A stretch of 64,000 nt of DNA from Clostridiales bacterium (GTDB lineage: Bacteria > Bacillota > Clostridia > Oscillospirales > Butyricicoccaceae), in the NCBI GenBank assembly GCA_019421385.1, contig JAHZFK010000015.1, positions 1-64,000 of the forward strand. The letters are read 5' to 3'. The notes beneath the pieces are model-generated. The model was not told the origin of the DNA and did no database searches. It was given only the letters and a program-made list of their open reading frames with translations. Of this stretch, positions 50,386 to 58,566 are shown piece by piece. Position 1 is the first letter of the stretch. Every line of letters starts with the position of its first letter. The translations under genes and the position numbers were made by a program.

Positions 50386-51479
50386 TACTGAGCACCTCCC
50401 TTTGCTTTTGCAATGTTGTCCATGAATTTATCAAACAGATACGATGTGTCCATCGGGCCGGGGCATACCTCCGGGTGATACTGCACGGTGAATACCGGGC
50501 GGTTGACATGCTCCACGCCCTCGACCGTGCCGTCGTTCAGATTGACATAGCGCACGCGCGCAATGCTCGGATCGACCGACTCACCGACGACCGCATAGCC
50601 GTGGTTCTGGCTGGTGATATAGGTGCGGTCGCTGTCGATATCCTTGACCGGATGGTTGACGCCGCGGTGGCCGTACTTGAGCTTGGTGGTTTTCGCGCCG
50701 ATGGCAAGGCTCAGCAGCTGATGGCCGAGGCAGATGCCGAAAATCGGGATATTGCTCTCAAGCAGCTTCTTGAGGTTCTCGACGATCTCGACGTTTTCCG
50801 CCGGGTCGCCGGGGCCGTTGGACAGCATCACGCCGTCAAACTTGCCGATAACTTCCTCGGGTGGGGTGAGCGCCGGAATGGTGACGACCTCACAGCCGCG
50901 CTTTTGCAGCTCGCGCTCGATGTTGTACTTGACGCCGTAGTCATACAGCGCGATGCGGTATTTCTGCTCGCCCTCCGCCGGGTAAACACGGCTTTCCTCG
51001 CAGGTAACCGACTTGACTGCATCCTTGACGACATAGGCTTTCATTTCCGCAATGGTCTGCTCATCCGGCTCGAAGCCCTCCGTATAGATCACGCCGTTCA
51101 TAACGCCCGCGTTTCTGAGCTTACGGGTGAGCGCACGGGTGTCGATACCTGCCAGGCCGACGACCTTCTGCTCCTTGAGGTATTCGTCCAGCGTCAGGCG
51201 GCAGCGCCAGTTGGACGGATACTCCGCGATCTCACGCATGATAAAGCCGGAAACCCAGCTCTTGCGGGACTCATAGTCCTCAAAGTTAATGCCGTAGTTG
51301 CCAATCAGCGGGTAGGTCATGGTGACCACCTGACCATAATAGGACGGGTCGGTCAAAACCTCCTGATAGCCGGCCATGCCCGTGTTGAACACGACCTCAC
51401 CGATGCTCTGCCCCTCATAGCCGACGGCCTTGCCCTCAAACAGCGTGCCGTCCGCAAGCAGTAAATACGCTTTTTTCAA
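50385..51479 (-). CDS. carA: Carbamoyl-phosphate synthase small subunit
   Basis: The 364-residue glutaminase supplies ammonia to CarB. The N-terminal domain begins AYLLLADGTLFEGKAVGYEG; the class-I amidotransferase domain contains GVMLSNGPGDPAENVE, the nucleophilic cysteine in IFGICLGHQLLSLAIG, and the HPEVCPGPMDTSYLFDKF end with the catalytic His. It follows pyrF by 61 bases. Confidence 0.97.
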   Translation of the reverse strand: MKKAYLLLADGTLFEGKAVGYEGQSIGEVVFNTGMAGYQEVLTDPSYYGQVVTMTYPLIGNYGINFEDYESRKSWVSGFIMREIAEYPSNWRCRLTLDEYLKEQKVVGLAGIDTRALTRKLRNAGVMNGVIYTEGFEPDEQTIAEMKAYVVKDAVKSVTCEESRVYPAEGEQKYRIALYDYGVKYNIERELQKRGCEVVTIPALTPPEEVIGKFDGVMLSNGPGDPAENVEIVENLKKLLESNIPIFGICLGHQLLSLAIGAKTTKLKYGHRGVNHPVKDIDSDRTYITSQNHGYAVVGESVDPSIARVRYVNLNDGTVEGVEHVNRPVFTVQYHPEVCPGPMDTSYLFDKFMDNIAKAKGGAQ

Positions 51480-51540
51480 GTGAAAATCACTCCCAATTCA
51501 ATCCTGATGTTCTATCTTTCGGTCATGCGCCGATTGCGTT

Positions 51541-52458
51541 TTATCGAATCGCTGCGACGATCTCATCCCGCATACGGATCGCTTCCGCGCGCGCAGCTTC
51601 CTTATAGTCCTCGCCGTTGTTACCGGTTTTCTTCCACGCGCACATGATGCCGCGCGAGGAGTTGACGATCGCGCCGAGACCATCATCGTTAAAGGCATTG
51701 GCAATGTCCTTTGCCGTTGCGCCCTGCGCGCCGTAACCCGGAACGAGGAAATAGCTCTTCGGCAGCAGCTCGCGCACGATCTTCTGCTCCTCCGGATAGG
51801 TCGCGCCAACGACTGCGCCGATCTGGTTGTATCCGCAGGGAGTATCCAGACCTTCGCCCCACTTGGCGACCATCTCCGCCATGCGCGCATAGAGCGGCTT
51901 GCCCTCCATATCGCGGTTCTGCAGCTCGCCGGAGGACGGGTTGGAGGTCTTGACGAGCATGAACAGGCTCTTGTCCCGCTCGCGGCACTCCTTGAGGAAC
52001 GGCTCAACGCCGTCCGTGCCCAGATAACCGTTGACGGTCACGCTGTCGCAGCCGTAAGGCGCGATCTCGGTATCGCCCACGCGGGTCTTGCCCAGATACG
52101 CTTCGGCATAGGCCGTCGCGGTTGCGCCGATATCGTTGCGCTTGATATCGCCGATGACATACATGCCCTTGGCGTGCGCGTAGTCGATGGTCTCCTTGAG
52201 CGCCATTGCGCCGTACGAGCCGAGCAGCTCATAATACGCCGCCTGCGGCTTGACTGCGGGCACGATGTCGCACAGCGCGTCGATCAGGCCGCAGTTGAAC
52301 GCGACCACGCTCTCCGCCGCCGCGCGCAGCGTCTCGCCGTGCAGCATCATATTGCGGCCTGCGATGTGCTGGGGGATGTACTCCAGACGCGCATCCAGAC
52401 CCGCAACGGTGGGGTTGCCTTTTTCCTTGATCTTTTCTACCAGTGTTTGGATCGACAT
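51541..52458 (-). CDS. pyrF: Orotidine 5'-phosphate decarboxylase (type 2)
   Basis: The 305-residue length and sequence fit the type-2 PyrF subfamily. Visible motifs are TVAGLDARLEYIPQ, VAFNCGLIDALCDIVPAVKPQ, the catalytic Lys/Asp cluster YVIGDIKRNDIGATA, and SYFLVPGYGAQGATAKDIA. It makes UMP, the last step of the de novo pathway. It lies between pyrR and carA; pyrB, pyrC, pyrD and pyrE are not in the window. Confidence 0.95.
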   Translation of the reverse strand: MSIQTLVEKIKEKGNPTVAGLDARLEYIPQHIAGRNMMLHGETLRAAAESVVAFNCGLIDALCDIVPAVKPQAAYYELLGSYGAMALKETIDYAHAKGMYVIGDIKRNDIGATATAYAEAYLGKTRVGDTEIAPYGCDSVTVNGYLGTDGVEPFLKECRERDKSLFMLVKTSNPSSGELQNRDMEGKPLYARMAEMVAKWGEGLDTPCGYNQIGAVVGATYPEEQKIVRELLPKSYFLVPGYGAQGATAKDIANAFNDDGLGAIVNSSRGIMCAWKKTGNNGEDYKEAARAEAIRMRDEIVAAIR

Positions 52459-52493
52459 AGATATTCTTCCTTTCTCAGCTGCAAGCGGTTATC

Positions 52494-53027
52494 CTATGCT
52501 TCACTGCTCAAAATAACAACATTGTCCGCGCCATCGACCTCGGTCAGGCGCACACACACGCGCTCATCACGCGCGGTCGGCAGGTTTTTTCCGATATAAT
52601 CCGGCCGGATGGGTACTTCGCGGTGACCGCGGTCGACCAGCACCGCAAGCTGGATGCGTCCCGCGCGCCCCTGATGGGACACCGCTTCGATCGCGGCGCG
52701 CACCGTGCGCCCGGTATACAGCACATCGTCCACCAGCACGACCGTTGCGCCCTCGATACGCGGATCGGGCGGCGCTTTGGGCGCTGCCTCGCGCGGTTTA
52801 TCGTCCCGCCACGGGGTCACGTCCAGTTCGACCACCGGCGGCGTGCGGCCTTCGACCTCTCCGAGCTTTTCTGCAATGCGCTGGGCCAGAAACACCCCGC
52901 GCGTCTTCACCCCAGCCAGCAGCAGGTTTTCCGCACCTTTGTTTTTTTCGATGATTTCAAACGCAATGCGGGTCAGCGCGCGGCGCACACCGTCCGCATC
53001 CATGATCACGGCCTTTTGTTCGGCCAT
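52494..53027 (-). CDS. pyrR: PyrR bifunctional regulator/uracil phosphoribosyltransferase
   Basis: PyrR binds UMP and the pyr leader RNA to promote termination, and has weak UPRT activity. The 177-residue protein has the PRPP-binding loop VVLVDDVLYTGRTVRAAIEA, LLLAGVKTRGVFLAQRI, and LVDRGHREVPIRPDYIGKN, all conserved in PyrR. The ATG at 53027 follows GGGAGG. It is the first gene of the operon and its own leader carries a PyrR-type site. Confidence 0.96.
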   Translation of the reverse strand: MAEQKAVIMDADGVRRALTRIAFEIIEKNKGAENLLLAGVKTRGVFLAQRIAEKLGEVEGRTPPVVELDVTPWRDDKPREAAPKAPPDPRIEGATVVLVDDVLYTGRTVRAAIEAVSHQGRAGRIQLAVLVDRGHREVPIRPDYIGKNLPTARDERVCVRLTEVDGADNVVILSSEA

Positions 53028-53054
53028 CCTGCCACCTCCCATCGGAAAAATTTA

Positions 53055-53190
53055 CAAAAAAACAGCCTCCTGCGCCGAAAGCAGAAAGCCGTACCCCAAA
53101 ATTACACCTGTCCCCCATTCTCCGGCTGACGGCGTATGCACTGTTTTCTGCCTTGGCGGCTCACGGGCCGCGCCTTAAAGGCGGATTGTT
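53055..53190 (-). promoter_or_regulatory. PyrR-responsive attenuator of the pyr operon
   Basis: On the minus strand, a hairpin with GGC arms displays CCCGTGAG (about 53160-53167), fitting the PyrR-binding loop CCNGNGAG. It is followed about 70 bases later by a 12-bp terminator stem with three GU pairs (53062-53092) and seven T. UMP-bound PyrR would favour termination. Confidence 0.8.
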
Positions 53191-53196
53191 TCATTT

Positions 53197-53225
53197 ATTA
53201 TATCGTATGAAACGGCTTTTGTAAA
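53197..53225 (-). promoter_or_regulatory. pyr operon promoter
   Basis: On the minus strand, TTTACA (53220-53225) and TATAAT (53197-53202) are separated by 17 bases. Confidence 0.8.
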
Positions 53226-53360
53226 CAGACGATACCACAAAACAATTTTGTTTTTTTATACAAATTTTGTTGCCGCCGCATAACGTAAGGATTTGCGCAA
53301 AGCGGACATACTATGTTCGGCGGCACCAAACACATTTTATTGAAAGGCGGCGGACAAACC

Positions 53361-53543
53361 ATGCGGGTATCTCCCTTCATTTCAGGCATTGCGACCGGTG
53401 CGGTCGCGGGCGCGGTCGTTTCCATGATGGCGGCGGGCGCGATGATGAATCCTTCGGTACGGCGCAGCGCGCAGCACGCGGCGAACAAGGCGGAGCACGC
53501 CATGCACAAGGCGGCCAACAACGTCGGCCACATGCTAGGCTAA
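53361..53543 (+). CDS. Small YtxH-like membrane protein
   Basis: This product of 60 residues begins MRVSPFISGIATGAVAGAVV and continues as a Gly/Ala-rich membrane segment, then an alanine- and histidine-rich amphipathic tail (AQHAANKAEHAMHKAANNVG). The style resembles YtxH-type small proteins. I prefer the ATG at 53361 because the membrane segment starts there, but the ribosome site is distant; an ATG at 53313 would add 16 residues. Function unknown. Confidence 0.55.
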   Translation: MRVSPFISGIATGAVAGAVVSMMAAGAMMNPSVRRSAQHAANKAEHAMHKAANNVGHMLG

Positions 53544-53560
53544 GGCGGCTGGCAAAAAAA

Positions 53561-53592
53561 CAGGGAGAAGCAGCAGCTTCTCCCTGTTTTTT
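53561..53592. terminator. Bidirectional terminator
   Basis: CAGGGAGAAGC and GCTTCTCCCTG form an 11-bp stem with an A run on one side and a T run on the other, between converging genes. Confidence 0.9.
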
Positions 53593-53596
53593 CTAT

Positions 53597-54313
53597 TTAT
53601 ACAATGTCTGCGGTGTGGCCTGCCTTTTTGTCATGCAGCCGCCGCGCGGCGTACACAACCGGCGTGTCGAGCAAGGACGTGAAAATAAAGATCACATAGC
53701 TCGACAGCGCAACCGAGATGAGCGTCGGCATATCGTATGTCCCCCAGAACGCGAGCGTGGTGAACAGCACGGTGTTTACCAACTGCGAAACCAGCGTCGA
53801 ACCGTTGTTGCGCAACCAGAGGAATGCGCGGTGGTCGCCGGTGCGCTTTTCGGTCAGCGCCCACCATTTATGATACAGCCAAACGTCAAAAATCTGCGCG
53901 ACCGCGTATACCGCAAGCGAGGACAGCATCATGCGCGGCGTGTTGGAAAACACCGCCTGCATGGACGGCATCACCCAGTCGTTCACCGACGGGATATAAT
54001 GCAGCCACGACTGCGATACCAGGATGAACAGCACATTCGCCGCGATGCCCGCCCAGACCGCTTGCTGCGCGGCCTTTTTGCCCGCGACCTCGCTCAAAAT
54101 ATCGGTCACAAGAAAGGTGGTCGCAAACAGGATGTTGCCGAGCGTCATCTCCATGCCGAACGCATCCACCAAGATCATCACTTCGATGTTCGCCGCAATG
54201 GTGGCAAACACGGTGAACGCCATCAGACCGCCGATGCCGAACAGATAAAACCACAGCAGCACCGCCCCGTACAGCACTACAAGCGTTCCGATCAACAATA
54301 ATTCGTTTGTCAT
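53597..54313 (-). CDS. Queuosine precursor transporter (YhhQ/VUT family)
   Basis: The 238-residue protein has six or so membrane segments and the VUT_1/YhhQ features: FATTFLVTDILSEVAGKKAA with the conserved Asp-Glu pair, and WLRNNGSTLVSQLVNTVLFTTLAFWG. Family members import preQ0, preQ1 or queuine for tRNA modification. It begins inside the stop codon of the upstream radical SAM gene (ATGA overlap), so the two are coupled. Which queuosine precursor it carries is not visible. Confidence 0.9.
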   Translation of the reverse strand: MTNELLLIGTLVVLYGAVLLWFYLFGIGGLMAFTVFATIAANIEVMILVDAFGMEMTLGNILFATTFLVTDILSEVAGKKAAQQAVWAGIAANVLFILVSQSWLHYIPSVNDWVMPSMQAVFSNTPRMMLSSLAVYAVAQIFDVWLYHKWWALTEKRTGDHRAFLWLRNNGSTLVSQLVNTVLFTTLAFWGTYDMPTLISVALSSYVIFIFTSLLDTPVVYAARRLHDKKAGHTADIV

Positions 54314-55023
54314 TTTACTTCTCCTACGCCAAAATCTGTATTTTCCAACAGAATATCCACACGCGGGTTGTCCCGATAAAGCGGATACACCTCGCGCACA
54401 AAGGCTGCGCGCGCAGCGTCGTCCGGCCGGACGGGTGTGGTGTTCGGAACCATGATGTTGACGCAGACACGGTCAAAATGGGCAAGACCGGTCTCGATAT
54501 CGTGCCGCATACTGTCCGCCGTCTGTTCCGCAAGGCCGAACAGCAGGCAGCAATCGTCAAAATCCGCGGCGATCTTCGCGGGATCGGTTTCATCAATGCC
54601 CTTGTCGAGCACCCGCTCGCGATAGTCCGCGTCAAAGGTCTCCACGCCGATTTTGACATGCAGCGTGATGCCCTGTTCAGCAAACCGCGCGCGCAGCGCG
54701 GGCAGCGTTTTGCGGAACAGCCAGTGGCTTTCGATGTGCAGATTGCGGATGCCCTTTTCGCGGCAGACGCGCTCGACCTCGCAGATGGTGGACTCCTCCA
54801 GTTCGGCAAACGAACCGGAGTTGATCGCCTCAAGGCGGCCGTACCGTCCGGTCACCTGCGCGAGCGCCGCACGGTTGAGGGCGAGATTTGCCTGCTCGTC
54901 GCGCGACGCGTCCAGATGATAGTCGCAGAAACGGCAGCGCTTCCACGCGCAGCCCCGCCCGCGCAGCAGCACGATCTCGCGCGGATTTTTGTCCTCGATC
55001 ACGGAATAACGGGTCAGCTCCAC
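54310..55023 (-). CDS. Radical SAM protein, candidate queuine lyase (QueL)
   Basis: The 237-residue protein has an iron-sulfur cluster motif, GCAWKRCRFCDYH, with Cys spacing C-x4-C-x2-C. That is one residue longer than the canonical C-x3-C-x2-C, but it resembles archaeosine-related radical SAM enzymes. Further radical-SAM-like parts are LRGRGCAW and HVKIGVETFDADYRERVLDKG, followed by VCVNIMVPNTTPVRPD. The GTG at 55023 is chosen because AGGAG lies 7 bases upstream. Coupling to a YhhQ transporter recalls the gut-bacterial pathway in which a radical SAM lyase converts queuine to preQ1; that assignment is inference from context. Confidence 0.7.
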   Translation of the reverse strand: MELTRYSVIEDKNPREIVLLRGRGCAWKRCRFCDYHLDASRDEQANLALNRAALAQVTGRYGRLEAINSGSFAELEESTICEVERVCREKGIRNLHIESHWLFRKTLPALRARFAEQGITLHVKIGVETFDADYRERVLDKGIDETDPAKIAADFDDCCLLFGLAEQTADSMRHDIETGLAHFDRVCVNIMVPNTTPVRPDDAARAAFVREVYPLYRDNPRVDILLENTDFGVGEVK

Positions 55024-55044
55024 CGGTTTTCTCCTTTCTTTTGC

Positions 55045-55078
55045 AAAAAAATAAGGCGTACCCCTAAAACGGTACACC
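55045..55078 (-). terminator. Terminator-like hairpin in the radical SAM leader
   Basis: GGTGTACC pairs with GGTACGCC (one GU pair) and is followed by TTATTTTTTT, 22 bases before the start codon. It looks like an attenuator. I did not find a preQ1 aptamer upstream. Confidence 0.65.
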
Positions 55079-55114
55079 ATCCCTTGACCCACGCCAAAGG
55101 CGCGCAATCAAACA

Positions 55115-55278
55115 GAAAATTTGCATACTTGCAAATTTTCATCAAAAATCAGGATATGCGCCTGATTTTTGATACAAGAGCGAAAAAAGTTTCGACAAAG
55201 GAGGAGCTTTTTTCGCCCGGGCTTTGTCCGCGCATAGCGCGGCACAGCCCCCTCGATAAAAACCATGGTTTTCATCGA
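55115..55278 (-). repeat. Multi-hairpin dispersed repeat, copy C
   Basis: This is the fullest copy, with five consecutive hairpins on the minus strand: HP1 (55253-55278, TCGAT/ATCGA ends), HP2 (55219-55250), HP3 (55180-55216, GCGAAAAAAG/CTTTTTTCGC), HP4 (55141-55173, ATCAAAAATCAGG/CCTGATTTTTGAT) and HP5 (55115-55140, GAAAATTTGCA/TGCAAATTTTC). It lies within the leader of the radical SAM-YhhQ transcript. Confidence 0.8.
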
Positions 55279-55345
55279 AGTCGTTTCCGTAGTTTTGTTT
55301 AAAGACAGGATGGTTCCGAACTGTCTGTTATGGAATTGCTTTTCC

Positions 55346-55373
55346 ATTATAACGGATTGCGCGCGAAAGTCAA
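55346..55373 (-). promoter_or_regulatory. Promoter of the radical SAM-YhhQ operon
   Basis: On the minus strand, TTGACT (55368-55373) and TATAAT (55346-55351) are separated by 16 bases, giving a leader of about 315 bases that includes repeat copy C. Confidence 0.75.
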
Positions 55374-55403
55374 GCATATACTTTCCCGAATGGAGGAATG
55401 AAC

Positions 55404-56801
55404 ATGCCACTGGATACCATCGCGCGTGTAAACGACGCTGTGCGCGGCGTAATTTGGGGCGTGCCCATGCTGTTTTTGCTGGTCGGCACGGGCGTTTACT
55501 TCACACTGCACACCAGCCTGTTCCAGCTGCGGTACATCCGGCTGTGGTTGGGGCGCACCGTGCTGTCCTGCTTTTCCGGTCAATCGCAGCGGACGGGCGG
55601 CATTTCCCCCTTTGCAACCATGTGCACTGCGCTCGCCGCGACGGTGGGCACGGGCAATATTGCGGGCGTTGCCACCGCGCTGACCATCGGTGGCCCGGGG
55701 GCAGTGTTCTGGATGTGGGTCGCGGCCTTTTTCGGCATGATGACCGCGTTTGCGGAAAACACGCTCGGCATGTTGTACCGCGAAAAGGGGCCGGACGGCG
55801 CGTGGCGCGGTGGACCGATGTATTATCTGAAAAAAGGGCTGCACGCCCCTGTGCTCGCTGCGGCGTTTGCCCTGTTCTGTGCGCTGGCTTCGTTCGGCAT
55901 CGGCAACATGAGCCAGTGCAACTCGATTGCAGGCGGGCTGCATGGTGTGTTCGGTGTGCCGCCGCTTGCGACCGGCCTTGCCACTGCCGCCTTGCTGGGC
56001 GCGGTCATGCTGGGCGGGCTGAGACGCATCACCCGTGTGACGACCGCGCTGGTGCCCGCCATGGCGCTGTTTTATATGGGCGGGGCGGCGGTCGTGCTGT
56101 GGTGCCGCCGCGAGTTTATTCCACAGGCCTGTGGACAAATTCTGTCCTGCGCGTTTGACCTTCGGGCAGCAGGCGGCGGCGCGATTGGCTTCGGCATCCA
56201 GCAGGCCATCCGCATCGGTATTTCGCGCGGCGTGTTCTCCAACGAGGCCGGACTGGGTTCTTCGGTCATGGTACATACGGCAGCGGACGCAAAGGAAGCG
56301 TGCGAACAGGGCATGTGGGCCGTGTTCGAGGTGTTTTTTGATACGATCGTCATGTGCACCGTGACCGCGCTCGTGATCCTGACCGCTGGGATGTACGACC
56401 CCAACCAGTACGCGCTGGCGACGGGCACGCCCCTGCTCGACACGCTGCCCACAGGCGCGGCACTGACCGCGCGCGCCTTTTCCACAGTGTTCGGTGCGCC
56501 GGGCGGCGCGTTTGTCGCGGTATCGCTCGCGCTGTTCGCCTTTTCCACCCTGCTCGGCTGGTCGTACTACGGCCAGCGCGCCGCCGAATATCTGTTTGGG
56601 GCGCGCGTCGTTCCCTTCTATAAGATATTATTCGTTGCGGCCGCCGCCGCAGGCTGCGTCATGCGTCTGGAGCTGGCGTGGGCGCTGTCCGACACGTTCA
56701 ATGGCCTGATGGCGCTGCCCAACCTCGCCGGCGTGCTCGCGCTGCGGCGCGATGTACTGGGTGAGTGGCGCCGATACCGCCGCGCGCACCATATTATTTG
56801 A
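55404..56801 (+). CDS. Alanine/glycine:cation symporter (AGCS), second copy
   Basis: The 465-residue protein has the AGCS signature MCTALAATVGTGNIAGVAT and GLFSNEAGLG-like VFSNEAGLGSSVM, with ten or more membrane segments. It differs clearly from the copy at 44183 and has no riboswitch. The ATG at 55404 is 7 bases after GGAGG; an ATG two codons earlier is too close. The promoter is not clear. The NhaC antiporter follows in the same direction. Confidence 0.92.
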   Translation: MPLDTIARVNDAVRGVIWGVPMLFLLVGTGVYFTLHTSLFQLRYIRLWLGRTVLSCFSGQSQRTGGISPFATMCTALAATVGTGNIAGVATALTIGGPGAVFWMWVAAFFGMMTAFAENTLGMLYREKGPDGAWRGGPMYYLKKGLHAPVLAAAFALFCALASFGIGNMSQCNSIAGGLHGVFGVPPLATGLATAALLGAVMLGGLRRITRVTTALVPAMALFYMGGAAVVLWCRREFIPQACGQILSCAFDLRAAGGGAIGFGIQQAIRIGISRGVFSNEAGLGSSVMVHTAADAKEACEQGMWAVFEVFFDTIVMCTVTALVILTAGMYDPNQYALATGTPLLDTLPTGAALTARAFSTVFGAPGGAFVAVSLALFAFSTLLGWSYYGQRAAEYLFGARVVPFYKILFVAAAAAGCVMRLELAWALSDTFNGLMALPNLAGVLALRRDVLGEWRRYRRAHHII

Positions 56802-56882
56802 CAATTCCCGTCATTCCCTCATCCCCTTCCCCCACAAATTGCACAAATTTACGTTTTTTGTACCGAAAAACTGTTTTTGACC

Positions 56883-56911
56883 TTGTCAAGCCGGTCCAAT
56901 CCATATAAAAT
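56883..56911 (+). promoter_or_regulatory. Putative nhaC promoter
   Basis: TTGTCA (56883-56888) and TAAAAT (56906-56911) are separated by 17 bases, 57 bases before the start. Confidence 0.5.
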
Positions 56912-56967
56912 AAAAGAGCATTGCAGGAATGAAACAAATATCCTGCAAAATAAAGGGGGAAAATGGA

Positions 56968-58461
56968 ATGGATTTAACGGCAACCGTGTGGACGCTGCTG
57001 CCGCCAATCATTGCGATTGCATTGGCGCTGATCACCAAGGAGGTTTACTCTTCCCTGCTCATCGGCATTCTGGCGGGTGCGCTGCTGTACACGGGCTTCA
57101 ACCCACTTCATGCGGTCGAAACGACCTTCACGGTCATGGGCGGCAAGCTGGGTGACAACATTAACATTTGTATCTTTCTGGTGCTGCTCGGCATTCTGGT
57201 GTCGCTCGTCACCAAATCGGGCGCGTCGCGCGCCTATGGCGACTGGGCGGTCAAGACCATCCGGACACGCCGCGGCGCTTCGTTTGCAACCTCGTTCCTC
57301 GGCATGTTCATCTTTGTCGATGACTACTTCAACTGTCTGACTGTCGGCACAGTCATGCGCCCGGTAACGGATAAATACAACATCACGCGCGCCAAGCTCG
57401 CTTATATCATCGACGCCACCGCCGCACCGATCTGCATTATTGCGCCGATCTCAAGCTGGGCGGCGGCTGTCGGCTCGTCTCTGCCTGAGTCCAGCTCGAT
57501 GGATGGTTTCTCGCTCTTCTTGCAGACCATCCCGATGAACCTGTATGCACTTTTGACTATCCTGTTCCTCATCTGGCTGATGGCAGTGGACTTTGACTTC
57601 GGCCCGATGAAGAAATACGAGCGCGCACACCGCGGCGAGGATCTCTCCCATCAGGAGGAGAACTACGTCGTCGGCGGCGCGGGCAAGGTGTACGACCTCA
57701 TCCTGCCGATCTGCGTGCTGATCGTGCTGTGTATCTCCGGCATGTTGTATACCGGCGGCATTCTGGAGGGTGTCGGCGTGGTGGACGCTTTCGCCAACTG
57801 CGATTCCTCGACCTCGCTGGTGCTGGGCTCGTTCTTTACGCTGATTTTCACCTTTATCCTATATATTCCGCGCAAGGTGCTCACCTTCGGGCAGTTCTGC
57901 GAGGCATTTACCGAGGGCTTTAAGTCCATGGTGCCCGCCATCCTGATCCTGACCCTCGCCTGGACGCTGTCCGGCGTGTGCTCGGAGGATTACCTCAACA
58001 TCGGCGGCTTTGTCTCCTCGGTGGTCAACGGCAACTCCATGGTTTCCATGCTGATGCCTGCGATCTTCTTCCTGATCGCGCTTGGCCTCGCCTTTGCGAC
58101 CGGTACCTCGTGGGGCACGTTCGGTATCCTCATCCCGATCGCGGTTGCGGTGTTTGGCGACGCGCCGAGCACCATGCTGGTCATGACCGTAGCCGCCTGC
58201 CTGTCCGGCGCGGTTTGCGGCGACCATATCTCGCCCATCTCGGATACCACCATTCTGGCGTCCGCAGGCGCACAGTGCAACCACATTGACCATGTCTCCA
58301 CCCAGATGCCCTATGCCTTGATGATCGCCGCGATCAGCTTTACCGGCTTCCTCGTGGGCGGCATTGTCGGCAGCGGCATTGTCGCGCTGGCGCTCGGCAT
58401 TGTGCTGCTGGTGATCCTCACCCTGCTGATCACCGCACGGCAGAAGAAAAACCAAGCGTAA
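56968..58461 (+). CDS. NhaC-family sodium/proton antiporter
   Basis: The 497-residue protein has about twelve membrane segments and NhaC-family motifs: FIFVDDYFNCLTVGTVMRPV, CIIAPISSWAAAVGSSL, FATGTSWGTFGILIPIAVAV and CGDHISPISDTTILASAGA. Such proteins exchange sodium for protons or, in some cases, amino acids or organic acids. AAAGGGGG precedes the ATG at 56968. With four other sodium-coupled carriers in the window, it fits a sodium-dependent energy economy. Confidence 0.92.
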   Translation: MDLTATVWTLLPPIIAIALALITKEVYSSLLIGILAGALLYTGFNPLHAVETTFTVMGGKLGDNINICIFLVLLGILVSLVTKSGASRAYGDWAVKTIRTRRGASFATSFLGMFIFVDDYFNCLTVGTVMRPVTDKYNITRAKLAYIIDATAAPICIIAPISSWAAAVGSSLPESSSMDGFSLFLQTIPMNLYALLTILFLIWLMAVDFDFGPMKKYERAHRGEDLSHQEENYVVGGAGKVYDLILPICVLIVLCISGMLYTGGILEGVGVVDAFANCDSSTSLVLGSFFTLIFTFILYIPRKVLTFGQFCEAFTEGFKSMVPAILILTLAWTLSGVCSEDYLNIGGFVSSVVNGNSMVSMLMPAIFFLIALGLAFATGTSWGTFGILIPIAVAVFGDAPSTMLVMTVAACLSGAVCGDHISPISDTTILASAGAQCNHIDHVSTQMPYALMIAAISFTGFLVGGIVGSGIVALALGIVLLVILTLLITARQKKNQA

Positions 58462-58494
58462 ACGCAATATCTTTTCACAACTGTATCTCTTTAT

Positions 58495-58520
58495 GGCTCC
58501 CCCATTTGGGGGAGCCTGTT
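58495..58520 (+). terminator. Weak terminator after nhaC
   Basis: GGCTCCCCC and GGGGGAGCC form a 9-bp stem with an ATTT loop but only TGTTCT follows. Confidence 0.55.
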
Positions 58521-58566
58521 CTCTGCATCTGACCCACCCCGATTGACCCGAAAGGAAGGAATCCCG

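Noticed and set aside
47329..50391. A 1020-codon open frame on the plus strand opposite carB
   Set aside because: It mirrors the carB frame exactly, has no ribosome site, and its translation has no recognisable domain. GC-rich codon use of carB leaves the antisense frame open.
55024..55114. preQ1 riboswitch before the radical SAM gene
   Set aside because: I looked for the preQ1 class I and II cores because of the queuosine context and found neither; only a terminator-like hairpin is present.
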